Shown one piece after another: positions 1 to 7,922 of a DNA stretch of 64,000 nt. Position numbers and translations under genes: made by a program. The notes beneath the pieces are model-generated. The model did not search any database. It was not told the origin of the DNA and worked only from the letters and a program-made list of their open reading frames with translations. Source of the stretch: Paracoccaceae bacterium (GTDB taxonomy: Bacteria > Pseudomonadota > Alphaproteobacteria > Rhodobacterales > Rhodobacteraceae); contig JALHOL010000007.1 of the NCBI GenBank assembly GCA_022843025.1, positions 304,922-368,921 on the forward strand, read 5' to 3'. The stretch's first letter is position 1. The number at the start of each line of letters is the position of its first letter.

Positions 1-795
1 ATCGACGGGTTCGACCATTGGGCACAGGAACTTGTGGCCACAGGCTATCTGCACAACCACGCGCGGATGTGGTTCGCCTCGATCTGGATCTTCACCCTGC
101 GCCTGCCCTGGGAACTGGGGGCGGATTTCTTCCTGCGGCATCTGATAGATGGCGATCCCGCGTCAAACACCCTGTCCTGGCGTTGGGTCGGCGGGCTGCA
201 CACGCCGGGCAAGACCTATGCCGCCACCGCAGACAACATCGCCAAGAACACCCATGGCCGCTTTCGCCCCACCGGCCTTGCGCGAAACTGCCCGCCCCTG
301 CCCATGCAGCCCCACCCCGCCCCGCGCGCCATGCCCACAGGCGACGCGCTGCATCCGGGCCTGCCCACCGCGCTTTTGCTGCATGAAGATGACCTTGCTG
401 GTGATGCCCCTCCGACGCTGGCCGATGCCGGGCCGCTGATGTTTCTTACCACCACCACCCGCCGCTCGACCCTTGCGGTGAACCCGATCGTCACCGCCTT
501 TGTCGACGATGCCCTGACCGACACCGCCCACCGCCGGGGCCAGCCTGACGCCCCGCGCTTCACCGATGCCACGCTGGAGCCGCTTGCCGATCACCTCGCC
601 GCGCAGGGCATTGCCCAACTGGCCACCCCCTATGCCCCCATCGGCCCCACCGCCGCCGCCCTGCAACGCCTAGCCCCCCTGCTGGAGGAACGCGGCATCC
701 GCCTTGCCCGCCTGCTGCGCGATCACGACGCCGCCGCATGGCCCCACGCCACCCACGGCTTCTTTCGCTTCCGCGAGGCAGTGATGGGCGTCTGA
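1..795 (+). CDS. FAD-binding photolyase/cryptochrome-family protein (5' truncated)
   Basis: The reading frame is open from base 1, so the true start lies left of the window. The visible N-terminal part contains H-N-H-A-R-M-W, W-E-L-G-A-D-F-F and R-W-V-G-G-L-H-T-P-G-K-T-Y blocks, which are the FAD- and DNA-lesion-binding helices of the photolyase/cryptochrome C-terminal domain. About 150 further residues follow (from roughly 110). They read like an alpha/beta domain rather than the usual photolyase end, as in the alphaproteobacterial group annotated only as FAD-binding domain proteins. The expected role is light-dependent DNA repair or flavin-based photosensing; which of the two cannot be decided here. 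The stop is the TGA at 793-795. The family assignment is from motifs; the role is inferred. Confidence 0.72.
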   Translation: MDGFDHWAQELVATGYLHNHARMWFASIWIFTLRLPWELGADFFLRHLIDGDPASNTLSWRWVGGLHTPGKTYAATADNIAKNTHGRFRPTGLARNCPPLPMQPHPAPRAMPTGDALHPGLPTALLLHEDDLAGDAPPTLADAGPLMFLTTTTRRSTLAVNPIVTAFVDDALTDTAHRRGQPDAPRFTDATLEPLADHLAAQGIAQLATPYAPIGPTAAALQRLAPLLEERGIRLARLLRDHDAAAWPHATHGFFRFREAVMGV

Positions 796-1130
796 TCGCC
801 CTCCTGCCAACGGCCACGCCGCCCTCCACGTCAGACGCGCGCAGCCCCACATTAGCCGGGCAAGGACAGCCTCGCCGGACCGCATCCACCCCCCCTGACC
901 GACAACGCGCCGCTGACAGCGCCCAACAGACAGTGCTCAAAACACTGCGCATATCCGCCTGCAACCATTCGCCTTCGCCCAAATGATTAGGCTCACCCAG
1001 AAACACCCAGCAAAAATCCTTCGCCAAAAACGCTGCACATCCGGTTCCCTCGGGCAGCGCCTCTTCGACGGTCCAATCTCGCGCCGACTTCTGATCGGCT
1101 CATGGCTCAGCGGCCGATCTCGCCTACACC

Positions 1131-1153
1131 GTTAACCCGAACCGTCTATGAAC
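1131..1153. repeat. GTTAAC...ATGAAC motif, copy 1
   Basis: This 23-bp segment starts GTTAACC and ends CTATGAAC. It matches the segment at 1411-1433 at 19 of 23 positions. Function unknown. Confidence 0.5.
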
Positions 1154-1410
1154 AACCCGCAAGTGATCTGCCAACCCGGGGCGAGCCACACTCGAATTCA
1201 CACGCAGCACTTCATTCAGACCCGCACTCTCCCCAGCCCCCGCACAGCGTCCGAGACCACGCTCCCCCCCCAACACCCGCCACTGCAACCGGAACCACGC
1301 CCTCCCCAGCACCCGACGCAGCGTCCGCGGTCTCTCCCGCACTCGCTCCCCCACACGCGACCACGTACCAAGACCCCGACGAGGCTCCTTTCTCCCGCCT
1401 CGCCCCCCGC

Positions 1411-1433
1411 GTTAACCTTAATCGTCCATGAAC
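1411..1433. repeat. GTTAAC...ATGAAC motif, copy 2
   Basis: Second copy of the 23-bp motif, starting GTTAACCTTAA and ending CCATGAAC. It lies 10 bp left of a 47-bp repeat copy. A shortened version, GTTAACCTTAACGGAT, lies at 1527-1542 to the left of the next repeat copy, so the two motifs tend to travel together. Confidence 0.5.
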
Positions 1434-1443
1434 CCGCCGGCCT

Positions 1444-1490
1444 CTGCGTGCATACGCCCGTCTGCACAGCCGTCTGCACCACGCGCTGCA
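1444..1490. repeat. 47-bp interspersed repeat, copy A
   Basis: Begins CTGCGTGCATACGCC and ends CACCACGCGCTGCA. It is identical at 46 of 47 positions to a copy 24 kb away at 25309-25355. On the minus strand it contains GTGCAGACGG twice, 12 bp apart, and its core has GTGCA/TGCAC inverted arms. It sits 3' of the minus-strand gene that ends at 1610. Confidence 0.8.
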
Positions 1491-1562
1491 CCGGGACAGC
1501 CCCCGCCTTCCACCTTCCGCCGCGACGTTAACCTTAACGGATCTTCACCACTCCGCCCGCGC

Positions 1563-1606
1563 CGTGCATACGCCCGTCTGCACCGCCATCTGCACCACGT
1601 GCTGAA
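1563..1606. repeat. 47-bp interspersed repeat, diverged copy B
   Basis: About 40 of 44 positions match the other copies. It lies only 3 bp beyond the stop codon of the minus-strand phosphatidyltransferase gene, so it would form the start of that transcript's 3' untranslated region. Confidence 0.7.
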
Positions 1607-1609
1607 CGC

Positions 1610-2218
1610 TCAGCGAAAGGTCCGCGCCGCCAGCCAGACCCGCGCCCCGGCTGTCACGAAACACAAAGCCCCGAACACCCAGGCCAGCGGCGCAAAGCCC
1701 GCGGGCCACAAGCAAAGCAGCACGAAAAACACAATCGTTTCCGTGCCTTCCAGCAAACCCGCCGTGAAATACAGCGACTTTTCACCCCGTGCCCGCGTCT
1801 GCATCCCCCGCTTTTCGGCCAGCACCGCATAGCCCAGAAAACTCGCCCCGTTCACATAGAACGAGGCCAGCAGAAACGCCCCCGCCACCCCGTTTTCCCC
1901 CGGATCACGCAGCACAAAAGCCAGCGGAATGGCCGCGTAGAACAGAAAATCCGCAACGATATCAAGGTAACCGCCGAAGTCCGTCTTGGCCGTCGCCCGC
2001 GCCACCGCCCCGTCCAGCCCATCCGCCACCCGCCCGGCCAGAAGCAGCAGCAGCGCCGCCCATCCCGGCCCGCCAAACGCAAGGATCGCCGCCGCCACCA
2101 TCCCCAGCGCCAACCCCGCCAGCGTCACACCATTGGCCGTAACCCCTTGTGCCGCAAGCTTTTTCCCGGCCCGGTCCAGCGGCGCATCAATCACCCGCCG
2201 CATCATCCCGTCCAGCAT
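1610..2218 (-). CDS. CDP-alcohol phosphatidyltransferase, YnjF-like
   Basis: Integral membrane enzyme of 202 residues that would transfer a phosphatidyl group from a CDP-linked donor to an alcohol. The family signature is complete: D66-x2-D69-G-x2-A-R74, then G82-x3-D86-x3-D90, supplying the aspartates that bind the metal and the CDP moiety. About five hydrophobic helices follow. The ATG at 2218 was chosen because it gives the family length; E. coli YnjF is about 206 residues. Upstream codons in the same frame run into the divergent gene's coding region. The acceptor alcohol cannot be deduced. The gene is divergent from a ynjBCD-type transporter, an association also seen in E. coli, which suggests the two act on related lipid or head-group substrates. 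Confidence 0.85.
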   Translation of the reverse strand: MLDGMMRRVIDAPLDRAGKKLAAQGVTANGVTLAGLALGMVAAAILAFGGPGWAALLLLLAGRVADGLDGAVARATAKTDFGGYLDIVADFLFYAAIPLAFVLRDPGENGVAGAFLLASFYVNGASFLGYAVLAEKRGMQTRARGEKSLYFTAGLLEGTETIVFFVLLCLWPAGFAPLAWVFGALCFVTAGARVWLAARTFR

Positions 2219-2339
2219 CGCATTCACCTTTCCGTATGCGGCGACAAATGCCTGTTGCCAGCCATCCCCTGCCCTAGCTATCCCGGTCAGACCGCGCCCG
2301 ACAAGCCGTAGATACGGGCGCCAGATCCAAGGATACCAG
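2219..2339. promoter_or_regulatory. Divergent promoter region, phosphatidyltransferase / ynjB
   Basis: This 121-bp gap between two divergently transcribed genes must hold both promoters unless the leaders overlap coding sequence. I could not pick out convincing -35/-10 pairs. AAGGA at about 2329-2333 is a usable ribosome-binding site for ynjB. Confidence 0.4.
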
Positions 2340-3551
2340 ATGCAAAGACGCGACGCCCTCCGCCTTCTCGCCAGCTTGCCCGTCTTTGCGGGGCTTTCGA
2401 CAAAAGCCCTTGCTGCAGAATGGGATAGCATCCTGGAACAGGCCAAGGGGCAGACGGTCTACTGGCACGCCTGGGGCGGCGATCCCAAGATCAACGATTT
2501 CATAACCTGGATCGGCGACACCGCGATGGAACGCCATGGGGTCAGCCTCGAACATGTCAAACTTGCCTCCACCGCCGATGCTGTCGCCCGCGTTCTGGCG
2601 GAACAGCAGGCCGGGCAAACCACGGGCGGTGCGGTCGATCTCATCTGGATCAACGGCGAAAACTTCGCCGCGATGAAGGCGCAGGGTCTTCTCTTCGGTC
2701 CCTTCGCGGAAAGCCTGCCGAACTGGCCGCTGGTCGATACAGAGGGCAAACCCGCCACGGTGACCGATTTCACCCTGCCGACGGGGGGATATGAATCCCC
2801 CTGGGCCATGGCGCAACTGGTGTTCGAATACGATACCGCCCGCCTTGCCAGCCCGCCCAAAACCCTTGCCGCGCTGGCCGATTGGGCCATCGCCAACCCC
2901 GGCCGCTTCACCTATCCCCAACCGCCCGATTACCTCGGCACCACCTTCCTCAAGCAGGTCGCCTATGGCGTGATGGCCGATCCCACCCTCCTGCAATCCC
3001 CGGTGGATGAGGCGGCCTATGACACCCAGACCGCGCCGCTTTGGGCCTTTCTCGACCGTCTCCACCCGGCGCTCTGGCGCGAGGCAAAGGCCTTCCCGCA
3101 GAACGAACCCGCCCTCGGCCAGTTGTTGGCAGATGGCGAGGTCGACATCGCCTTCGCCTTCAACCCCGGCCGCGCCAGTGCTGAGATCGCCGCCGGAACC
3201 CTGCCCGACACGGTCCGCACCTTCGTGCTCGATGGGGGCACCATCGGCAACGCCTCCTTCGTCGCCATCCCCTTCAACGCCGCGCATCAGGCGGGGGCCA
3301 TGGTCATCGCCAATCTGATCCTCGATCCCGAAGTGCAGGCCCGGGCGCAGGATCCCGCGATCCTCGGCTTCCAGACGGTGCTGAACATCCCGGCCCTCGC
3401 CACTGAGGACCGCGCCCGGTTCGACGCGCTGGAACTTGGCATCGCAACCCTCTCGCCTGCCGATCTCGGCCCTGTCCTGCTGGAACCGCATGCCAGTTGG
3501 ATGACACGCATCGCGCAGGATTGGGCCGCGCGCTACGGGGTTGCCCAGTGA
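2340..3551 (+). CDS. ynjB: ABC transporter substrate-binding protein YnjB
   Basis: Periplasmic binding protein of 403 residues and first gene of a three-gene transporter operon. It starts M-Q-R-R-D-A-L-R-L-L followed by a hydrophobic stretch ending A-L-A-A, a signal peptide with a twin-arginine flavour. The mature part carries motifs remembered from E. coli YnjB (COG4134): A-K-G-Q-T-V-Y-W-H-A-W-G-G-D near residues 34-47, V-D-L-I-W-I-N-G-E-N-F near 99-109, and a closing L-E-P-H-A-S-W. The ligand of this group is not established; it is distantly related to thiamine and iron binding proteins. The ATG at 2340 was chosen for its signal peptide and AAGGA site. The stop overlaps the next gene's GTG start. 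Confidence 0.87.
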   Translation: MQRRDALRLLASLPVFAGLSTKALAAEWDSILEQAKGQTVYWHAWGGDPKINDFITWIGDTAMERHGVSLEHVKLASTADAVARVLAEQQAGQTTGGAVDLIWINGENFAAMKAQGLLFGPFAESLPNWPLVDTEGKPATVTDFTLPTGGYESPWAMAQLVFEYDTARLASPPKTLAALADWAIANPGRFTYPQPPDYLGTTFLKQVAYGVMADPTLLQSPVDEAAYDTQTAPLWAFLDRLHPALWREAKAFPQNEPALGQLLADGEVDIAFAFNPGRASAEIAAGTLPDTVRTFVLDGGTIGNASFVAIPFNAAHQAGAMVIANLILDPEVQARAQDPAILGFQTVLNIPALATEDRARFDALELGIATLSPADLGPVLLEPHASWMTRIAQDWAARYGVAQ

Positions 3552-5230
3552 CAGCCGCAGGGTCACGGGGCTGGCTGCGGCTGGCCCCGCCCCTGACGCT
3601 TGGCCTCATGGCCGCCCCGGTCGCTGCCGGGCTGGCAGGAACTGCCCTACCTGCCCTGCGCGACGGCGCCGCCGCCTTCACCACAATGGCCGAATGGCCC
3701 GGCCTTCCCCGCGCGGCGGCCCTGTCCATCGGCACCGGCCTTGCCTCCACCTTCATCTCTCTCGTCCTCACCCTGCTCATCCTTGCGGCCTTTGCGGGCA
3801 CCCCCACCTTCGCCCGCATCCGCCGGATGATCGCGCCGCTCCTGTCCGTGCCCCATGCCGCCGCAGCGCTGGGTCTGGCCTTCCTGATCGCGCCTTCAGG
3901 CTGGATCGCCCGCAGCCTCTCACCCTGGCTCACCGGCTGGGATCAGCCCCCCAACCTCTTGATCCTGAACGATCCTTACGGCATCTCCCTGACGCTTGGC
4001 CTGATCGCCAAGGAATTGCCCTTCCTCCTTCTGATGGCCCTCGCCGCCTTGCCACAGATCGACGCCGACCGCCGCCTCGCCACCGCGGCCACGCTGGGAT
4101 ATGGCCGCCTCGCGGGCTTTGCCCTCACCACCCTGCCCGCGCTCTATGCCCAGCTGCGCCTGCCGGTCTATGCGGTGCTCGCCTATGGCATGACTGTGGT
4201 CGACATGGCGATGATCCTCGGCCCCTCACTGCCCCCCACCCTCTCCACCCAGATTGTGCTCTGGATGGCCGAGGCCAGCCTGATGCAGCGCGACACCGCC
4301 GCCGCCGCCGCGCTGCTACAATGCGCGTTGGTGCTGGCGGCCCTCGGCTTCTGGCGGCTGGCAGAGATCGCAGGTCGCCGCCTGCTCATCGCCATGGCCT
4401 TCCACGGCCAGCGCCACGAAGGCCTAGACCGCCCCGCCGCCGCTGCCGCGCTCACCGCCACCCTTGTCACCGCAGGCAGCCTGACCCTTGGCCTAGCGGG
4501 CCTTGCCCTGTGGTCCGTCGCCGGGTTGTGGCAGTTCCCCGACGCCCTTCCTGCCAGCCTGACGCTGCGCAACTGGGCCACCGCCCTGCCCTCGCTCAGC
4601 ACCACCTTCAGCACGACCCTTGCGATCGCGACCATCGCCACGCTGATCGCCCTCGCCCTCACCCTCGCCTGCCTTCAGGCCGAGGCGCAGCTGCGCCTCA
4701 CCCCCACCACCCGCGCGCTGACCCTGCTCTATCTGCCGCTTCTGGTGCCGCAGGTGGCCTTCCTGCCCGGCCTGCAAGTCATCGCCTTCTCCACCGGGGT
4801 AGAGGGGCATCTTCCCGCCGTCGCCGCCGCGCATCTGATCTTCGTGCTGCCTTACGTCTTTCTCTCCCTCGCCGGGCCCTTCCGCGCTTGGGATACCCGC
4901 ATCGCCATCAGCGCCGCCACCATGGGCGCAACGGAATCCCGCATCTTCTGGCGTCTGCGCCTGCCCATGCTGCTCGCCCCGGTGCTGACGGCCTGTGCGG
5001 TGGGCATCGCCGTCTCTGTCGGGCAATACCTGCCGACGCTGCTGATCGGTGGCGGCCGCATCGAAACCCTCACGACCGAGGCGGTGGCCCTCTCCTCCGG
5101 CGGCAATCGCCGCCTGATCGGGGCCTATGCGATGCTGCAACTGGCAGTGCCCGCATTGGCCTTTGCTGCAGCCCTCGCCTTGCCCGCCCTCATCTGGCGC
5201 AACCGCCGCGCCATGCGGGGGCTGGCATGA
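3548..5230 (+). CDS. ynjC: ABC transporter permease YnjC (double-length)
   Basis: Inner-membrane permease of 560 residues containing two fused halves of about six helices each, as in ThiP/FbpB-type permeases. Each half has an EAA-like cytoplasmic loop, for example A-A-T-M-G-A-T-E-S-R-I-F-W-R-L-R-L-P in the second half. It starts at a GTG overlapping the ynjB stop by four bases (GTGA), and its own stop overlaps ynjD by four bases, so the three genes are translationally coupled. No separate second permease gene is present, which fits the fused architecture. The substrate is unknown. Confidence 0.85.
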   Translation: MTAAGSRGWLRLAPPLTLGLMAAPVAAGLAGTALPALRDGAAAFTTMAEWPGLPRAAALSIGTGLASTFISLVLTLLILAAFAGTPTFARIRRMIAPLLSVPHAAAALGLAFLIAPSGWIARSLSPWLTGWDQPPNLLILNDPYGISLTLGLIAKELPFLLLMALAALPQIDADRRLATAATLGYGRLAGFALTTLPALYAQLRLPVYAVLAYGMTVVDMAMILGPSLPPTLSTQIVLWMAEASLMQRDTAAAAALLQCALVLAALGFWRLAEIAGRRLLIAMAFHGQRHEGLDRPAAAAALTATLVTAGSLTLGLAGLALWSVAGLWQFPDALPASLTLRNWATALPSLSTTFSTTLAIATIATLIALALTLACLQAEAQLRLTPTTRALTLLYLPLLVPQVAFLPGLQVIAFSTGVEGHLPAVAAAHLIFVLPYVFLSLAGPFRAWDTRIAISAATMGATESRIFWRLRLPMLLAPVLTACAVGIAVSVGQYLPTLLIGGGRIETLTTEAVALSSGGNRRLIGAYAMLQLAVPALAFAAALALPALIWRNRRAMRGLA

Positions 5231-5880
5231 CAGGCACGCTCGATCTGCAAAACCTTAAGATCACCTTGGGCGACCGCACGCTGGTCGACCTGACCCTCGC
5301 CATCCCGGCAGGCCAGATCGTCACCATCATGGGGCCATCCGGCGCGGGCAAGTCCACAGCGCTGGCCGCCATCACCGGAACGCTTGCCCCCGGCTTTCGC
5401 ATGTCGGGCCGTATCATGCTGAATGAAAAAGACATTTCTGCCCTACCCACCCGCGCCCGCAGCATCGGCCTGCTGTTTCAGGATGCGGTCCTGTTCCCCC
5501 ATCTGTCGGTCGGCCAGAACCTTGCCTTCGCCCTGCCCGCCCCGATCCGGGGTCGCGCGAACCGGCAGGCGCGCGTCGATGACGCGCTCGCCTCGGCGGG
5601 GCTGGCAGGCTTTGCCAACCGCGACCCGGCCACCCTATCCGGCGGCCAAAAGGCCCGCGTCGCCCTCCTGCGCACCTTGCTCGCTGAACCCTGCGCGCTG
5701 CTGCTGGATGAACCCTTCTCCCGCCTTGATGCCGACCTGCGCGCCCAGATCCGCAGCTTTGTCTTTGAACGCGCCGCACAGGCGGGCATCCCCACCCTGC
5801 TTGTCACCCATGATATCGAAGACGCCCGCGCCGCAGGCGGCCCCGTCGTCGATACCTTCGGCAACCCGCTGCCGCCATGA
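5227..5880 (+). CDS. ynjD: ABC transporter ATP-binding protein YnjD
   Basis: Cytoplasmic ATPase of 217 residues, the same length as E. coli YnjD. It shows Walker A G-P-S-G-A-G-K-S-T, Q-loop L-L-F-Q-D-A, signature L-S-G-G-Q-K-A-R-V-A-L-L-R, Walker B A-L-L-L-D-E-P-F, D-loop S-R-L-D-A and switch histidine L-V-T-H-D. It ends shortly after the switch with no regulatory C-terminal domain. The four-base overlap with the permease and the adjacent binding protein make a complete importer. Confidence 0.88.
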   Translation: MTGTLDLQNLKITLGDRTLVDLTLAIPAGQIVTIMGPSGAGKSTALAAITGTLAPGFRMSGRIMLNEKDISALPTRARSIGLLFQDAVLFPHLSVGQNLAFALPAPIRGRANRQARVDDALASAGLAGFANRDPATLSGGQKARVALLRTLLAEPCALLLDEPFSRLDADLRAQIRSFVFERAAQAGIPTLLVTHDIEDARAAGGPVVDTFGNPLPP

Positions 5881-5950
5881 CGTGCGCCCCCTCCCACAAC
5901 CCTGCCTCGCGCGCTAGACTGTAGGCTGTCCCCCCTGTTCAGGTGCACCC

Positions 5951-6421
5951 ATGTCCCGCCTTCCGCTGATCCTGACCCTGCTCCTCGCCCTCGGCCCCGC
6001 ACAGGCCATGGCTTGCCGCCAACCCGACGGCGCGGCACGCATGGCAGACGTGACCCTCTCTGCCATCAATGCCGAACGTGAGCAGCGCGGCATGGCCCCC
6101 CTCAGCCCCGATCCACGCCTGACCGACGCCGCCCTCGCCCATGCCTGTGACAGCGCCGCGCGCAACCGGATGAGCCATGACGGCAGCGATGGCAGCGATC
6201 TCGGCGACCGGGTAAAGCGGGAAGGCTACCGCTACCGCACCATCGCCGAAAACGTCGCCGCAGGCTACCGGTCGCCCGGTTCCGTGGTGCAAGGCTGGAT
6301 GAACTCCAGCGGCCACCGCCGCAACATCCTTACCAGCAACGCCCGCGACGTAGGCCTCGGCATCGCCACTGCCGGCGATGGAACCCTGCATTGGGTGCTG
6401 AACCTCGGCACCGAACGCTAG
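5951..6421 (+). CDS. Secreted CAP-domain (SCP/PR1-like) protein
   Basis: Protein of 156 residues with an N-terminal signal peptide (hydrophobic core in residues 4-15, likely cut after A-M-A) and one CAP domain. Visible CAP blocks are L-A-H-A-C-D-S-A-A-R-N-R-M-S-H-D, I-A-E-N-V-A-A-G and W-M-N-S-S-G-H-R-R-N-I-L. The two histidines and two glutamates of the CAP cavity can be identified. It is expected in the periplasm or outside the cell; bacterial members have no settled function. The ATG at 5951 follows AGGTG. It is a single gene, separated from the convergent kinase gene by a long inverted repeat. Confidence 0.85.
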   Translation: MSRLPLILTLLLALGPAQAMACRQPDGAARMADVTLSAINAEREQRGMAPLSPDPRLTDAALAHACDSAARNRMSHDGSDGSDLGDRVKREGYRYRTIAENVAAGYRSPGSVVQGWMNSSGHRRNILTSNARDVGLGIATAGDGTLHWVLNLGTER

Positions 6422-6438
6422 GAAAACCCATGCCAACT

Positions 6439-6536
6439 CACCTTGGCTCAAATACCCAATTCTGCCCGCTCAACCCGCGCGACCTTGCGGCGCCTGCGCC
6501 TCTGAAACGCGTCGCATGGGTATTTTTGCCAAGGTG
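6439..6536. repeat. Long inverted repeat between convergent genes
   Basis: Arms of 20 bp at 6439-6458 (starting CACCTTGGC) and 6517-6536 (ending CCAAGGTG) are complementary at 18 of 20 positions around a 58-bp loop. They lie between the convergent CAP and sensor-kinase genes. They could act as a bidirectional terminator or be an interspersed palindromic element; there is no long T run. Confidence 0.75.
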
Positions 6537-6556
6537 AAACGGCAAAGGCACGCCCG

Positions 6557-7873
6557 CTAACGGGCCAGAAGCAATTCCGCCTTCAGCCCGCCCAAAGCCT
6601 CACTCCGGCCCAGCCGCAATTCGCCGCCATGGCTGCGGGCGATGTCTGCCGCGATCGACAGGCCAAGCCCCACCCCACCCCCCCGGTTCGGATCGCGCGC
6701 CGCGTCCAGCCGGCTAAAAGGCACCACCGCCTCGGCCCGCCGCGCCGCAGGAATGCCCGGCCCGTCATCCTCTACCGTAAAGCGCAGCCAGTTCGTCCCC
6801 ATCTCCAGCGTCACCTGCGCCTGCTTGCCATAGCGCAACGCGTTGTAGACAAGGTTTTCCAGCGCCCGCGTCACCGCCTGCGGACGCAGCGGCACAGCCT
6901 GCACGCGCCCCGGCTGGCGAAACTCCACCCGCCCGCCGATCCGCACCGCATTCTCCACCACCCGCTGCGCCAGCGCCGCCGGATCCACAGGCTCCACCGC
7001 CTCGGTCGCATCCCCACGGGCAAAGGACAGGAACTCATCCACCAGCCGCTCCATCTCGGCCACGTCCCCCAAAAGGGCCTGCGTCTCTTCATCCTCGGGC
7101 AGCATCGCAAGGCCAAGCCGCAACCGCGTCAGCGGCGTGCGCAGATCATGGCTCACCCCCGACAGCATCAATGTGCGCTGTTCAATCTGCCGCTCGATCC
7201 GCGCCCGCATATCTAGAAACGCATGTCCCGCCGCGCGCACCTCTGTCGCCCCACGCGGGGTATAGGGGATCACCTGCCCCTTGCCGAACGCCTCTGCTGC
7301 CAGCGACATGCGGGCAATCGGGCGCAACTGATTGGACAGGAACAGATAGGCGATCACCGTCATCAGGGCCGAGGTGACGATCATCAGCACCAGCAACTGA
7401 TGCGGATTGGTGGCCGACATCCGCGCCCGGTTCACCGTCACCGCCAGATCACCCCAACGGGTCGGCAGATGCAGCCGCACCAAACCATCCCCCTCGATCA
7501 GATCCACCGGGGCCAGCGCCGGGAACTCATCCCGCAGCGTCCGGATCACCACCCGCCCCGACAGGTCCAGCCATTCCGTCCGGTCCGCCTCGGGCACCGC
7601 ATCGCGCGACGGCAACGCCACCCGCAGATCCAGCGGCCCGCTCAGCGCCATCAGCCGCGCCGCCGCCGCCGCCGCGCTTTCCGCCGCCTCGGCCTCATCC
7701 AGCAAAAGCCGCAACTCAGCCGCCACCCCACCGGTCAGCTGCTGCGTCACCCGCTCGAAATGACGCTGGATGAACGTCACCGACACGACCAGCTGGATCG
7801 TGACAATCGGCACGATCAGGATCAGGGCGGCGCGGCCATAAAGACCACGGGGCAGGAAGGACTTGCGGGCCAT
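6557..7873 (-). CDS. Sensor histidine kinase, EnvZ-type, orphan
   Basis: Inner-membrane two-component sensor of 438 residues. A first membrane helix spans about 13-33, a periplasmic loop about 35-155, a second helix about 158-180, then a HAMP linker. The H-box is S-G-V-S-H-D-L-R-T-P-L with phospho-accepting H242. The N-box E-N-L-V-Y-N-A-L-R-Y-G, G1 box D-D-G-P-G-I-P and G2 box G-V-G-L-G-L-S-I-A are intact, so it should be active. The ATG at 7873 places the first helix correctly; the open frame extends further upstream into the divergent gene. No response regulator gene is adjacent, so the partner must be elsewhere. The input signal is unknown. Confidence 0.88.
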   Translation of the reverse strand: MARKSFLPRGLYGRAALILIVPIVTIQLVVSVTFIQRHFERVTQQLTGGVAAELRLLLDEAEAAESAAAAAARLMALSGPLDLRVALPSRDAVPEADRTEWLDLSGRVVIRTLRDEFPALAPVDLIEGDGLVRLHLPTRWGDLAVTVNRARMSATNPHQLLVLMIVTSALMTVIAYLFLSNQLRPIARMSLAAEAFGKGQVIPYTPRGATEVRAAGHAFLDMRARIERQIEQRTLMLSGVSHDLRTPLTRLRLGLAMLPEDEETQALLGDVAEMERLVDEFLSFARGDATEAVEPVDPAALAQRVVENAVRIGGRVEFRQPGRVQAVPLRPQAVTRALENLVYNALRYGKQAQVTLEMGTNWLRFTVEDDGPGIPAARRAEAVVPFSRLDAARDPNRGGGVGLGLSIAADIARSHGGELRLGRSEALGGLKAELLLAR

Positions 7874-7922
7874 AGGACCAGAGCCTAGCCTGCCCCCCGC
7901 CCTTAGGGAAGAGGACGCCGCC

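Larger units (their letters stand above)
796..1609. other. Non-coding, pyrimidine-rich intergenic stretch with short repeats
   Basis: This stretch of about 800 bases holds no frame with recognisable protein features. The plus strand is strikingly C-rich and G-poor between about 1190 and 1400, unlike neighbouring genes. It contains two copies of a GTTAAC...ATGAAC motif and two copies of a 45-bp repeat described separately. It may be a decayed gene or a repeat-bearing spacer; I cannot tell which. Confidence 0.6.

Noticed and set aside
796..1609. Several overlapping frames of 70-150 codons in the pyrimidine-rich stretch
   Set aside because: Composition is skewed, translations are Pro/Ser/Thr-rich without motifs, and no ribosome-binding sites precede the ATGs.
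3541..5226. Upstream extension of the ynjD frame through the whole permease gene
   Set aside because: The extension is arginine/proline-rich shadow sequence; the ATG at 5227 gives the exact family length and an ATGA overlap.
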